DNA from: Gemmatimonadales bacterium
GTDB taxonomy: Bacteria > Gemmatimonadota > Gemmatimonadetes > Palauibacterales > Palauibacteraceae
NCBI GenBank assembly: GCA_009840115.1
Contig: VXOJ01000003.1
Location: 1 to 55,117, forward strand
DNA: 55,117 nucleotides
Direction of reading: 5' to 3'
Shown: in pieces, positions 18,713-27,943 of the stretch
Numbering within the stretch: the first letter of the stretch is position 1
Layout: each line of letters begins with the position of its first letter
Notes under the pieces: generated by a model
Seen by the model: the letters and a program-made list of their open reading frames with translations, nothing else
Told to the model about the DNA's origin: nothing
Databases searched by the model: none
Position numbers and translations under genes: made by a program

Positions 18713-21700
18713 ATGGCGAAGCGCGCCCGCACGATCTCCGAGTCCGAAGGTCCCGATTTCTCTCGCGCCGGTGTCTGGCGTTACGCGGCGCTCGGCTTGC
18801 TCGGTCTGGCCATCCTCTCCTGCGGTGGAGGGGACACCTCGGGACCCCCGCCCGGGCCGCCGCCTCCGCCTCCGACCGCGACCGTGCCGGCGAGAATCAC
18901 CCTGGAACCGGAGGAAGTCGCGGTCGTGGCGGGCGACACGGTGCGGGTGCGTGCGCGCGTCCTGAACGACCGGGCGCAGCCCATCTCCGATGCGGTGGTG
19001 ACGTGGATGAGCAGCGATCCGACCGTCGCCACAGTCGATGCGACCGGGCTCGTCACCGGCCTCAAGGAGGGGAACACGAGCCTGACCGCCACGTCGGGTC
19101 CCGTCTCGAACTCCGCCACGGTCGCGGTGCACAGCCTGGACCGCGCGACGCTCATGGACCTCTACATCGGCACGCGCGGAGGCGAATGGACGAACAACGG
19201 CGGCTGGGGGACGGACGAGCCGGTCGGAAGCTGGTACGGCGTGACGGCGAACGAGCAGTCCCGCGTGACCGCGATCAACCTCAGCGAGAACGGCCTGAAC
19301 GGTCAGCTTCCGGAGGATCTCGGCAGCCTGGCCTTCCTCACCGAACTGGAGGTCGGCGGGAACGACAACCTCTCCGGTCCCATCCCGTTTTCCCTCTCGG
19401 ACCTGGGCATCCAGACGCTCAACTACGGCGGCACGATGCTGTGCACGGTGCGCGACGAGGGATTTCAGGCGTGGCTGAACGCGATTCCGACAAGTGAGGG
19501 CGAGTTCCTCGCCTGCAACGAGGAACGATCCGACCTGATGAAGTTGTACGAGGCCATGGGCGGAGACAACTGGATTGAGTCGGACAACTGGGGGACTGGC
19601 GCTCCGCTCGAGACCTGGTTCGGTATCGCCGTCGATTCTGCGGGGCGGGTCACCCAGATCGCGATGCGGGACAACAACCTCCGGGGCGAGATCCCGCCGG
19701 AGATACAGTACTTCCCGTACCTTCGACGGTTGCGCCTCGACTACAACCAACTGGAGGGCGAGGTCCCGCCGGAAATCGGCAAACTTACCGAACTGCGGCG
19801 GATGGACATCGACGGGAACAACTTCACTGGCCCGATTCCGCCAGAGTTGGGGAACCTCGTGAACCTCGATACGCTCTGGATGGGCGGCAACCAGATGAGC
19901 GGCCCCATCCCGCCGGAGTTGGGGAACCTTGCCAACCTCCTGGAACTCCACCTGTACGAGGCCGGCTTCGAAGGCACGATTCCCGAAGAGTTCGGCAAGC
20001 TCGCCGAACTGCGGGTCCTGCGCATCACGGACACCAACATCGAGGGAGGCTTGCCCGAGAGCTTGTCAGGACTCGGGAAGCTACGAGCGCTCCGGCTCTA
20101 CGAGAACGAGTTGACGGATCCGCTCCCCTCGTGGCTCGGCCAACTCGACAGCCTGCGGTCCCTCTTCGTCTCCGACAACATGATCGAGGGACCGCTGCCC
20201 GCCGAACTCGGACAGATCGACAGTCTCACGTTTCTCCTGGTGCACAACAACAGGCTCTCCGGCCCGGTGCCGCCAGAGCTCGGCGACGCCAGCGAGCTGT
20301 ACCGCATATGGGTCCAGGGTAACCCCGACCTGTCGGGTCCGTTGCCGGAAGGTTTGACCCGGCTCGAGGAACTCTGGGAGCTGATCGCGGAGGACACGGG
20401 GCTGTGCATGCCTCAGACGCCCGCTTTCCGAACGTGGACGGAGTCGGTGTATTTCAAGACCCGGATCCAGTTGTGCGGCGGGGAGACGCACGCCGAGGCC
20501 TATCTGATCCAGGCGGCGCAGTCGCGCGAGTTCCCCGTCCCGCTCGTCGCCGGCAGGGAAGCACTCCTGCGCGTGTTCGTGACATCCGAACAGGAGACCG
20601 GGGCCATGCTCCCGCCCGTCCGGGTCACCTTCTTCGTGGATGACGCCGAAGTGCACGTGGAGGACATCCCGGCGGGTTCGGCCGCGATACCGACGGAAGT
20701 ACAGGAAGGCGAACTCGATCTTTCGCCCCACGCCGTCATTTCCGCAGATGTGATCCAGCCCGGACTGGAGATGGTCGTGGAGATCGACCCGGATGGGACG
20801 CTCGACCCAAATCTGGGCGTGTCGAAGCGCTTACCCGAGAGCGGACGGATGGCAGTCGATGTGAGGGCCGTGCCCCCACTGCTTCTGACCCTGCTCCCCA
20901 TGGTCTGGACCGGGGACAACGACCGCGAGGCCGCGACGTTCGTGAGTACCGCCAATCCGGAAGACGACTTCTTCTGGCAGACGAGAACGTTTCTCCCGGC
21001 GGCGGACATGGACATTACGCGCCACGCGAGCGTTACGGTCGATTCGAACGTCTCCGGCGACCTCATAGCGGACGTGGGAAGGATCCGGGTCATGGAGGAT
21101 GGGATCGGACACTGGATGGGTCTGATCCCGGATATCGGGGGTAATATCGCGGGCCGCGCGACCTTCCCGTTCTTCTCGGATGACATCCCGTACTCCGGCA
21201 AGGTCGCAATCTCGGTCTTGAACGCAGAGACGTTCGCGCACGAACTCGGACATAACCTGAGCCTTTTCCACGCGGAGTGCAGCGGGAACGAAGGCGGCCC
21301 GGATCCGAGCTACCCCTACGAAAGCGGGCGGATCGGCATCTGGGGCTGGGACGCGCGGGACGGCGGGTCGCTGGTCGACCCAGCGTCCCCGGTTCGGGAC
21401 TTCATGACGTATTGCGATCCGACGTGGGTCAGCGACTACTACTTCACGAACGCGCTGCGCTATCGGCTGCAGGATACTCTTGAGGTGTGGGAGGCCCCGG
21501 CCGCCACCCGTACGCTGCTCGTATCCGGTGGGGCCGACGCGGACGGTGCTCTCCACCTCGATCCCGCCTTCGTCGTCGACGCGCGTCCCGAGCTGCCGCA
21601 CGCCCCCGGGCCGTACACGCTGACCGGAAGGCGCGCCGACGGCAGCGAACTGTTCTCTCTCCGCTTCGACATGGGAGTGATCTGGGACGGGGACGGGGAG

Positions 21701-21979
21701 TCCGGATTCACGTTCGCGCTTCCCGTGGAGCCCGTGTGGGAGACGGCGTTGACGAGTCTTTCCCTCTCCGGACCGGGCGGCAGCGTCGAGATCGCCGAAG
21801 GGAGTGAGCCGCCGATGGCGATCCTGCGGGATCCGGACACGGGGCAGGTACGCGCCATCTTCCGCGATCTCCCTTCCGGCCCGCTGGCCGAGAGCGCGGC
21901 GGCCGCCCGCGCGCCGGAGCCGGGGCTCGAAGTGATGGTGAGCAGCGGGCTCCCCGGCGCGTCGGCCTGGCGGCGCTGA
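18713..21979 (+). CDS. Giant LRR-metzincin lipoprotein
   Basis: 1088 residues. A hydrophobic N-terminus ends in LAILSC, probably a lipobox, then a Gly/Pro-rich tether. Residues about 60-142 are a BIG2-type Ig domain. Residues about 143-575 are two LRR blocks, each opening with a W-rich cap (LYIGTRGGEW, LYEAMGGDNW), with 24-residue plant-type repeats such as SGPIPPELGNLANL. Then comes a beta-rich segment and HELGHNLSLFH (H843, E844, H847, H853) with Met-turn DFMTYCDPTW. A beta-rich C-terminal domain follows. From about residue 590 it is paralogous to the protein at 5176-6981. In the zinc motif the usual Gly is Ser. Likely a surface protease with an LRR targeting module; substrate unknown. Confidence 0.85.
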   Translation: MAKRARTISESEGPDFSRAGVWRYAALGLLGLAILSCGGGDTSGPPPGPPPPPPTATVPARITLEPEEVAVVAGDTVRVRARVLNDRAQPISDAVVTWMSSDPTVATVDATGLVTGLKEGNTSLTATSGPVSNSATVAVHSLDRATLMDLYIGTRGGEWTNNGGWGTDEPVGSWYGVTANEQSRVTAINLSENGLNGQLPEDLGSLAFLTELEVGGNDNLSGPIPFSLSDLGIQTLNYGGTMLCTVRDEGFQAWLNAIPTSEGEFLACNEERSDLMKLYEAMGGDNWIESDNWGTGAPLETWFGIAVDSAGRVTQIAMRDNNLRGEIPPEIQYFPYLRRLRLDYNQLEGEVPPEIGKLTELRRMDIDGNNFTGPIPPELGNLVNLDTLWMGGNQMSGPIPPELGNLANLLELHLYEAGFEGTIPEEFGKLAELRVLRITDTNIEGGLPESLSGLGKLRALRLYENELTDPLPSWLGQLDSLRSLFVSDNMIEGPLPAELGQIDSLTFLLVHNNRLSGPVPPELGDASELYRIWVQGNPDLSGPLPEGLTRLEELWELIAEDTGLCMPQTPAFRTWTESVYFKTRIQLCGGETHAEAYLIQAAQSREFPVPLVAGREALLRVFVTSEQETGAMLPPVRVTFFVDDAEVHVEDIPAGSAAIPTEVQEGELDLSPHAVISADVIQPGLEMVVEIDPDGTLDPNLGVSKRLPESGRMAVDVRAVPPLLLTLLPMVWTGDNDREAATFVSTANPEDDFFWQTRTFLPAADMDITRHASVTVDSNVSGDLIADVGRIRVMEDGIGHWMGLIPDIGGNIAGRATFPFFSDDIPYSGKVAISVLNAETFAHELGHNLSLFHAECSGNEGGPDPSYPYESGRIGIWGWDARDGGSLVDPASPVRDFMTYCDPTWVSDYYFTNALRYRLQDTLEVWEAPAATRTLLVSGGADADGALHLDPAFVVDARPELPHAPGPYTLTGRRADGSELFSLRFDMGVIWDGDGESGFTFALPVEPVWETALTSLSLSGPGGSVEIAEGSEPPMAILRDPDTGQVRAIFRDLPSGPLAESAAAARAPEPGLEVMVSSGLPGASAWRR
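19151..20403 (+). repeat. Leucine-rich repeat coding block (72-base period)
   Basis: In-frame repeats of about 24 codons inside the metzincin gene. The pattern is N-x-L-x-G-x-I/L-P-x-E-L-G-x-L. The two copies starting near 19838 and 19910 are almost identical in DNA over about 40 bases, so recent expansion or contraction by recombination is plausible. Confidence 0.8.
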
Positions 21980-21990
21980 GTTCGTCGCGC

Positions 21991-24498
21991 ATGAGGGCGC
22001 CTCCGGTTCGTGCGTTGCCGGTATCGAGCGGCCGGGTCCCGGTTTGCGGGGCGCTCGGCGCCCTGATCCTCGTTCTCGCGGCGGCCCCCGTGGACGCGGC
22101 GGCGCAGTGGACGAACCGGTACCCGAAGGTCGCGGGGTACGGCCACCACGTGTACCTCGAGGGCTACGAGCTTCCGCTGCTCACGGCGGGACCCATCGAT
22201 CCGGCGCCGTCGCCGGACGGGGAGCGGGTGGCGTTCGCCTCGCACGGCTGGATCTGGGTCATGGATCTGGCGAGCGGCGTGGCGCGGCGGCTGACCCGTG
22301 GCGGGGGGATCGACGCGCGGCCCGCCTGGTCCCCCGACGGCGAACTGATCGCGTTCGTGCGCGACGATACGGAAGACACGGAGATCGTCTGGGTCGCCGC
22401 GGGCAGCGGAGCCGAACTCGGCCGCGTCGACAGCCCCGGGCTGGAGCTCGATCCGGCTTTCTCGGCTGACGGTACGAAACTCTTCTACTCATCCGCCGAA
22501 TCCGAGGTGCGGGCGCTGGATCTGTGGGCGGTCGACATCGAGAGCGGCGTTCGGCGGCCGGTGACCGACGCGCCCGGGCTCGAACTCAAGCCCCAACCCG
22601 GCGAACGCGCGCTCGTCTACCTGTGGAAGGGTGGCGGCCGCGATCGCGTCGTCGTGCGCTCCGACGATTCGCCGGAGCCGCGCACGCTCATCGAGGGGAA
22701 TATCGCATCCATGGCGCGGCCGGCGCTGAGTCCCGATGGGTCCACCGTGGTCGTCAACTGGCCGACCCAGGAGGGGTGGGATCTCCGGCTCCTGAACGTG
22801 GCCGACCCGGGGCCGTCCATCCTGCTGGCGTCGGGAGGCCTGCCGCTCACGCCGGCATGGGGTCCCTCCGGCGAGTGGGTCTACTTCTCGGAAGCCGACG
22901 ACCAGGAACGGTTGGAGCTCAAGCGGGTGCGCGCCGCGGGTGGACCGATCCGCGAGGTGAACGTGACGGCCTGGGACTGGGGTGCCGAGACCGCGAGCCT
23001 TCGGATTCGGACGGTGGCGGAGGAGGGCGGCGCTCCCGTGGCGGCCCGGCTCGCGGTCGTGGACGGCGCGGGTCACCCGCTGGTCCCGGACGGTCCCGCG
23101 TCGCGGTTCGACGGGCAGAGCGGCCGCGTCTTCTTCTATTCGCCGGGCGTCATCGAACTCACCGTTCCGGTTGGGGCGGTCACGGTGTCGGCCGTTCAGG
23201 GGCTCGCGACGCCCGAAGCATCGTCAACGGCACAGGTGGGCGCCGGGTCCGGCGCCGCGGAGGTTGAAGTCGTGTTGTCTCCCGTCTGGGACGCGCGGGA
23301 GGGCGGCTGGAGTTCGGGCGAACATCATTTCCATCTCAACTACGGCGGCCCCTACGACCTTTCGCCGGACGACCTGCCGCCGATGATGCGGGGCGAGGCG
23401 CTGGACTTCGCCACGCCGCTGCTCGCGAACCTCCACAACCGGTTCGAGGATCAGGATCTGTGGACGTGGCGCCACTCGAGCGGCCCGCCCTTCGTCCGCT
23501 TCGGACAGGAGGTCCGGTCCCACTTCCTGGGACACCTGGGCCTGATCGAGATCGATGACCTGTTCTGGCCCTGGGTGTGGGGACCCGGCTACCAGGTCTA
23601 CGGGTCGGACGACCGCGAGAACGCCGAGCCGTTGCGCCACGCCCGGGCCCAGGGAGGCTTCCAGTACTACGTGCATCCCCTGAGCAACCGGGGCAGGGCG
23701 CGCGCGACGCCGTGGGCGGAAGCACCGATCGCCGACCTCTACGGCGCCGTGCCGATCGAACTCGTCCCCGACGCGGTGCTCGGAGATCTGGACGCGCTCG
23801 AGATCGTCTGCCTCTGGAGCGATGAAGTCCTCACCTCCCAGGTCTGGCACCTGCTGCTGAACGCCGGCATCCCGATCGTGCCCTCGGCCGGGACCGACGT
23901 GATGAACAACTTCTACCGCACGATGGCCATCGGAGTGTCGCGCGTGTACGCGCAGACCGGGCCCGTGGAGAACTGGTCGACCTACATGGACGCGCTCCGG
24001 AGCGGGCGGACCTTCGTGACGAACGGACCCTTCCTCGAGTTCAGCGTCGGCGGGGCGGGTCCGGGCGGCATCGTGTCCGCCGGAGAGATCTCCTGGTCGC
24101 TCGAGGTCGCGACCGCCACGGAAGTGGATCGGGTCGAGGTGCTGGTGAACGGCGAGGTGGCGTGGAGCGGAGAGGGGCTCGGCGGCCCCGGATCGCGCCG
24201 CTTCGAGGGCGACCTGACGCTTCCGGAGGGGGGATGGATCGCCGCGCGTGCCGTCGGCGGCCCCGCCCGCTGGCCGATGATGGCGAACTACCCGTTCGCG
24301 CACACGGCGCCCGTCTGGATCGGGACCGTCGGCAGTTCCGACCCCGCCGCCCGCAGAGCCGCCGTCGCCGAACTCCTCGCGATTCTGGGCGTGGCGCGCC
24401 TCAGGCTGAGCGCGGGCTACGGCGGTGCGGACATCCCCAATCTCCTCGGTCGCTTCGACGCCGCGCGGGAACGGCTGGAGGCGCTGGCGGCGCGGTGA
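21991..24498 (+). CDS. TolB-type propeller fused to a CehA/McbA-like metallohydrolase domain
   Basis: 835 residues with a signal peptide (GALGALILVLAAAPVDAAAQ). Residues about 55-330 contain TolB-like propeller repeats (PSPDGERVAF, WSPDGELIAF, FSADGTKLFY). Residues about 440-770 start with EHHFHLNYGG, an HxH metal site (H446, H448) of the PHP-like fold used by CehA/McbA carbaryl-hydrolase relatives. Later ligand candidates are in LANLHNRFEDQDLW, QYYVHP and VPSAGTDVMNNF. Family members hydrolyse esters, carbamates or phosphoesters, but substrate cannot be read here. It starts 11 bases after the metzincin stop and no clear Shine-Dalgarno is seen, so translation may depend on upstream ribosomes. 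Confidence 0.8.
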   Translation: MRAPPVRALPVSSGRVPVCGALGALILVLAAAPVDAAAQWTNRYPKVAGYGHHVYLEGYELPLLTAGPIDPAPSPDGERVAFASHGWIWVMDLASGVARRLTRGGGIDARPAWSPDGELIAFVRDDTEDTEIVWVAAGSGAELGRVDSPGLELDPAFSADGTKLFYSSAESEVRALDLWAVDIESGVRRPVTDAPGLELKPQPGERALVYLWKGGGRDRVVVRSDDSPEPRTLIEGNIASMARPALSPDGSTVVVNWPTQEGWDLRLLNVADPGPSILLASGGLPLTPAWGPSGEWVYFSEADDQERLELKRVRAAGGPIREVNVTAWDWGAETASLRIRTVAEEGGAPVAARLAVVDGAGHPLVPDGPASRFDGQSGRVFFYSPGVIELTVPVGAVTVSAVQGLATPEASSTAQVGAGSGAAEVEVVLSPVWDAREGGWSSGEHHFHLNYGGPYDLSPDDLPPMMRGEALDFATPLLANLHNRFEDQDLWTWRHSSGPPFVRFGQEVRSHFLGHLGLIEIDDLFWPWVWGPGYQVYGSDDRENAEPLRHARAQGGFQYYVHPLSNRGRARATPWAEAPIADLYGAVPIELVPDAVLGDLDALEIVCLWSDEVLTSQVWHLLLNAGIPIVPSAGTDVMNNFYRTMAIGVSRVYAQTGPVENWSTYMDALRSGRTFVTNGPFLEFSVGGAGPGGIVSAGEISWSLEVATATEVDRVEVLVNGEVAWSGEGLGGPGSRRFEGDLTLPEGGWIAARAVGGPARWPMMANYPFAHTAPVWIGTVGSSDPAARRAAVAELLAILGVARLRLSAGYGGADIPNLLGRFDAARERLEALAAR

Positions 24499-24974
24499 CG
24501 CGCGATGGCGGCCCCGGGGCTCGCCCCTCGCGTGCCGCGTTGGCGCTTGTGATCGAGGAGCCGGGGACGGTCGGCGGGGCGCCCCGCTGGCTGCTCGTGC
24601 GCCGCCCCGATGACGATCCCGACCTGCCCGGCGTGTGGGGCCTCCCCGCGGGCTCGCATGCCGACGGGGAGACGGACGAGGCCCTCCTCGCGCGCATCGG
24701 CCGCGAGAAGCTCGGCGTGGAGACCGAGGACCTGGGCCGCCTGGGCGCGGGCCACCTCGACCGGACGGACTATCGGCTCGAGATGCGCCTCCACGCGGCC
24801 CGCATCGTGGCGGGCGAGCCCCGCGTGCCGCAGTCCGCCCCCGGCATCACGCAGTACTCTGACTGGGGCTGGAAGCCGCCGTCCGAACTCCGGGACGGGG
24901 CGGCCCGCGGATCGCTGTGCTGCCGTCTCGCCCTCGACCTCCAGGCGGACGGCCGGGACCGCGTCAGAGCTTGA
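24495..24974 (+). CDS. Nudix-fold protein with degenerate Nudix box
   Basis: 159 residues from a GTG that overlaps the stop of the preceding gene (GTGA). LVIEEP and WLLVRRPDDDPDLPGVWGLPAGS match the strands before a Nudix box. The box itself reads G-x5-E-x7-R-I-G-R-E-K-L-G-V, so the first of the catalytic glutamates in REUxEE is Ile and one other position is Lys. Nucleotide diphosphate hydrolysis is therefore doubtful; the fold may be kept for ligand binding. Its 3' end overlaps the convergent symporter gene by 11 bases. Confidence 0.7.
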   Translation: MTRDGGPGARPSRAALALVIEEPGTVGGAPRWLLVRRPDDDPDLPGVWGLPAGSHADGETDEALLARIGREKLGVETEDLGRLGAGHLDRTDYRLEMRLHAARIVAGEPRVPQSAPGITQYSDWGWKPPSELRDGAARGSLCCRLALDLQADGRDRVRA

Positions 24975-26415
24975 TGTCGAGGCGGCGCGCCGCGGCCAGC
25001 GGCGGGGCCGCGAGGCCGCAGGCCACGTAGGCGGCGAGCGAGAGCGCCATCGCGGGGAACACCTCGTGCACGGCGTCCGAGAACGGCACCAGGTCCCAGC
25101 ACAGCAGCACCGTGAAACCGGTCACGAGCGAAGCCACGGCTCCCGTCCCCGTACCCCGCCGCCAGAGCAGGCCGAGCACCACGGCCGGGAAGAAGCAGGC
25201 CGCATAGAGACCGCCCGAGAACGCGGTCAGGGTGACGATGCTCCCCGGCGGATTGAGCGCGAGCCAGGCCGTGATGATCGCGAACAGCGCGACCCAGAAT
25301 CGCGTATGCGCCACGGCGCGCCCCTCATCCGCCTGCGGCCGGAAGAGCGAGATCACGTCCCGTTCCCAGGTCGACGCCATCACGAGCAGCACGCTGTCCA
25401 GCGACGACATCGCCGCCGCCAGCATCGCCACGAGGATGAACGCGGCCGGGAGCGCCGGCAGGATCCCCGCATCGCCGAGCAGCGTCGGTACGACGAGATC
25501 CGATTCCGCGAGTCCGCTCCCGATCACCGCGTGGGCATAGAGCCCGATCGGGAGCAGGAGCGTGTACACGCCGAGGAACGCGATCGTGGACACGATGAGC
25601 CCGCGGCGCACCGCCTGCGGATCGGCGAGCGCGTAGAAGCGCGAGAGCTGCCTCGGATCGACGATGAACTTGAGCGTCCCCGCCACGATGATCCCGATGA
25701 GTACGGGGAAGGGCATGGCCGCGTCCCAGCGGAAGAGTCCGGACGTGTCCGGCGCCGCGCGGATCGCGTCGATGGCCCCCAGTCCCCCGGCGCTGTTCAG
25801 CGTCCCCCAGAAGAGGAGGATGGCCGCGATGGACATCACGATCCCCTGCACCGCATCCGTCTTCACCACCGAGATGAACCCGCCGACCGCCGTGTAGAGG
25901 ACGACGACGATGAACACGAACCCGATCGCGCCCTTGTAGGGGATGTCGAGGAAGATCTCGAGCAGGTTCCCGATCCCCTTGAAGACCGCGATCATGTACA
26001 GGAAGCTGGCGAAGATCACGATGACCGCCGCCAGGACGCGCGCGGCCCGGCTCTCGAAGCGGAACCCCACGTAGTCGGCGAGGGTGACCGAGTCCACCGC
26101 CCCGGTGAAGGCGCGCAGCCGCGGCGCGACCCAGATCCAGGCCGAGAGGGAGAAGACGACGACGGCGGGCGCGAGCAGGAGCCACGGCGCCCCGTAGGTG
26201 TACGCCTGTCCCGAGAAGCCGACGAAGCTGTTCGTGCTCGAGTACGTCGCGAAGAAGGAGAGGCCGAGTACGACCCCGCCCATCGACCGCCCTCCGACGT
26301 AGTAGTCCGCCCGTCCCTTCGTCCCGCGGCGGCCCTCGATCGCGTGCCGCACGAGCAGGGCGCCGTACACGGCGAGGAGCGCCACCGCGATCCAGTGTGT
26401 CTGCAGCCAGGCCAT
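24964..26415 (-). CDS. Sodium:solute symporter family transporter
   Basis: 483 residues; the ATG at 26415 starts directly at the first membrane helix (WIAVALLAVYGALLV). About 13 hydrophobic segments follow the SSS (LeuT-fold) layout. YYVGGRSMGGVVLGLSFFATYSSTNSFVGF is the conserved TM2 region and YTAVGGFISVVKTDAVQ is the signature loop of the family (given in pieces under 20 residues: YYVGGRS, ATYSSTNSFVG, AVGGFISVVKTDAVQ). Substrates in this family include proline, sugars, acetate and small organic acids; none can be chosen by sequence alone. It is divergent from a PLP decarboxylase gene, with 227 bases between, so an amino-acid or amine-linked substrate is a reasonable guess. Confidence 0.88.
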   Translation of the reverse strand: MAWLQTHWIAVALLAVYGALLVRHAIEGRRGTKGRADYYVGGRSMGGVVLGLSFFATYSSTNSFVGFSGQAYTYGAPWLLLAPAVVVFSLSAWIWVAPRLRAFTGAVDSVTLADYVGFRFESRAARVLAAVIVIFASFLYMIAVFKGIGNLLEIFLDIPYKGAIGFVFIVVVLYTAVGGFISVVKTDAVQGIVMSIAAILLFWGTLNSAGGLGAIDAIRAAPDTSGLFRWDAAMPFPVLIGIIVAGTLKFIVDPRQLSRFYALADPQAVRRGLIVSTIAFLGVYTLLLPIGLYAHAVIGSGLAESDLVVPTLLGDAGILPALPAAFILVAMLAAAMSSLDSVLLVMASTWERDVISLFRPQADEGRAVAHTRFWVALFAIITAWLALNPPGSIVTLTAFSGGLYAACFFPAVVLGLLWRRGTGTGAVASLVTGFTVLLCWDLVPFSDAVHEVFPAMALSLAAYVACGLAAPPLAAARRLDIKL

Positions 26416-26642
26416 TCGTTTGTCGGGTCCGGGGTTCGGGGTACGGTCTCGGCGGTTCGAGGACCCCGGTATCTGATTGGACCCCGCCTTCCCGGACAAG
26501 CCCCGCGCCGGGCCCCGCGTCGCGCCGCCCGCCCTGCGTTGCCCCGCCCATCTCCTCGCGCAAGGTTGGATTTCGACGACCGGCAGCGGTCGGTGACGCG
26601 GACGGATCCCGGGTCACGCTACCGTACGACGGAGGCATCGAC

Positions 26643-27938
26643 GTGACGCAGGCAACGAGTACCCTGAGTCCCGAAGTCCGGACCCGAAAGCAACTTCCCG
26701 AGCAGGGAATCGACTGGGAGACGCTCCGGAGCGAACTGCTCGGCCGGAAGGCGATCGATTACGACTGGAGGAACGGTCGCGTCCCGTACCTCGTCTACTA
26801 CGTGAACGAGGACCTGAAGCAGGTGCAGGACGCGTCCCACGCGATCTACTCGGTGGAGAACGCCCTCTCCGGGCAGGGTTCCTTCCCCAGCGTCGGGGCG
26901 ATGGAGGAGGAGGTCATCCAGATGGGCCTCGATCTCTTCAACGCGCCCGAGGGTGCGGGGGGGCAGTTCACCTCCGGGGGCACGGAGAGCATCTTCCAGG
27001 CCGTCAAGGTCGCGCGCGACATGAAGCGGGAGGCGCGCCCGGACCTGGGCCGGCTCAACATCGTCGCCGCGTACAGCCGCCACCCTTCCGTGGACAAGGC
27101 CGCCCAGATCCTCGACCTCGACATGAAGTACGTGGACTGCCGGGCCGACTACCGCGCGGACGTGGACGCGATCCGCGAAGCCATCGACGAAGCTTCGATC
27201 TTCATCTACGCCGGGGCTCCCACCATCTACTACGGACTCATCGACCCGATGCGGGAGCTCGGCGAACTCGCCCTCGAAACGGGCGTCCGCCTGCACTCGG
27301 ATGCCTGCTACGGCGGCTTCATCTCGCCTTTCGCGCGGGAACTCGGCTATCCGGTCTCCGACTTCGATCTCTCCGTGCCGGGCGTGTCCAGCCTGTCCGC
27401 CGACCTCCACAAGTTCGGCTTCGCCCAGAAGAGCGCCTCGCTCGTGCTCTTCGCCGACGGAGACGACCTGCGGTACGCGCGGTATGTCATCCGCGACCTC
27501 GTCGGCGGCACTTACGCCTCGGCCACGGCCCAGGGCTCCCGGCCCGGCGGCGCGGTGGCGTGCGCGTGGACCATGCTCCGGCACCTCGGCCGGGAGGGAT
27601 ACCGGGAGATCGTGCGCGGGATCATGGAGACGACCCGCGCGGCGATCGAGGGCGTGAGGGCGATCGACGGCCTCTACGTGTTCGAACCCGAAGGGGACAC
27701 GAACCTCTTCCGCTACGATGTCGAGCCCGGAGAACCGTTCAACATCTTCGCGGTCGCGAGGCTCATGAACGAACGGGGCTGGATGATGGGACAGCACCGC
27801 AGGCCGCCCGCCATCCACCAGCCGATCACGTCCGTCCACACGCCCGTGCTCGGCGAATACCTCTCGGACCTCGAGGAGTGCGTCGCCATCGCCCGGCGCG
27901 ACCGGCTCGAAGACACGTTCCTCGACGGCACCTACTAG
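26643..27938 (+). CDS. PLP-dependent decarboxylase/lyase (group II decarboxylase, S1P-lyase-like)
   Basis: 431 residues from a GTG with ACGGAGG seven bases upstream. Fold type I PLP enzyme: FTSGGTESIFQAVK is the cofactor phosphate-binding turn, HSDACYGG holds the Asp that contacts the pyridine nitrogen, and SADLHKFGF holds the Schiff-base lysine K257. The overall pattern matches sphingosine-1-phosphate lyase and archaeal tyrosine/aspartate decarboxylases more than classical glutamate decarboxylase. The reaction is either amino-acid decarboxylation or a retro-aldol lyase cleavage. It is followed after 5 bases by an unknown membrane protein and shares a divergent promoter region with the symporter. 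Confidence 0.88.
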   Translation: MTQATSTLSPEVRTRKQLPEQGIDWETLRSELLGRKAIDYDWRNGRVPYLVYYVNEDLKQVQDASHAIYSVENALSGQGSFPSVGAMEEEVIQMGLDLFNAPEGAGGQFTSGGTESIFQAVKVARDMKREARPDLGRLNIVAAYSRHPSVDKAAQILDLDMKYVDCRADYRADVDAIREAIDEASIFIYAGAPTIYYGLIDPMRELGELALETGVRLHSDACYGGFISPFARELGYPVSDFDLSVPGVSSLSADLHKFGFAQKSASLVLFADGDDLRYARYVIRDLVGGTYASATAQGSRPGGAVACAWTMLRHLGREGYREIVRGIMETTRAAIEGVRAIDGLYVFEPEGDTNLFRYDVEPGEPFNIFAVARLMNERGWMMGQHRRPPAIHQPITSVHTPVLGEYLSDLEECVAIARRDRLEDTFLDGTY

Positions 27939-27943
27939 CCACG

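Noticed and set aside
19151..20403. Plant-type LRRs as sign of eukaryotic contamination
   Set aside because: The repeats are in one frame inside a bacterial lipoprotein gene with the same GC and codon use as its neighbours.
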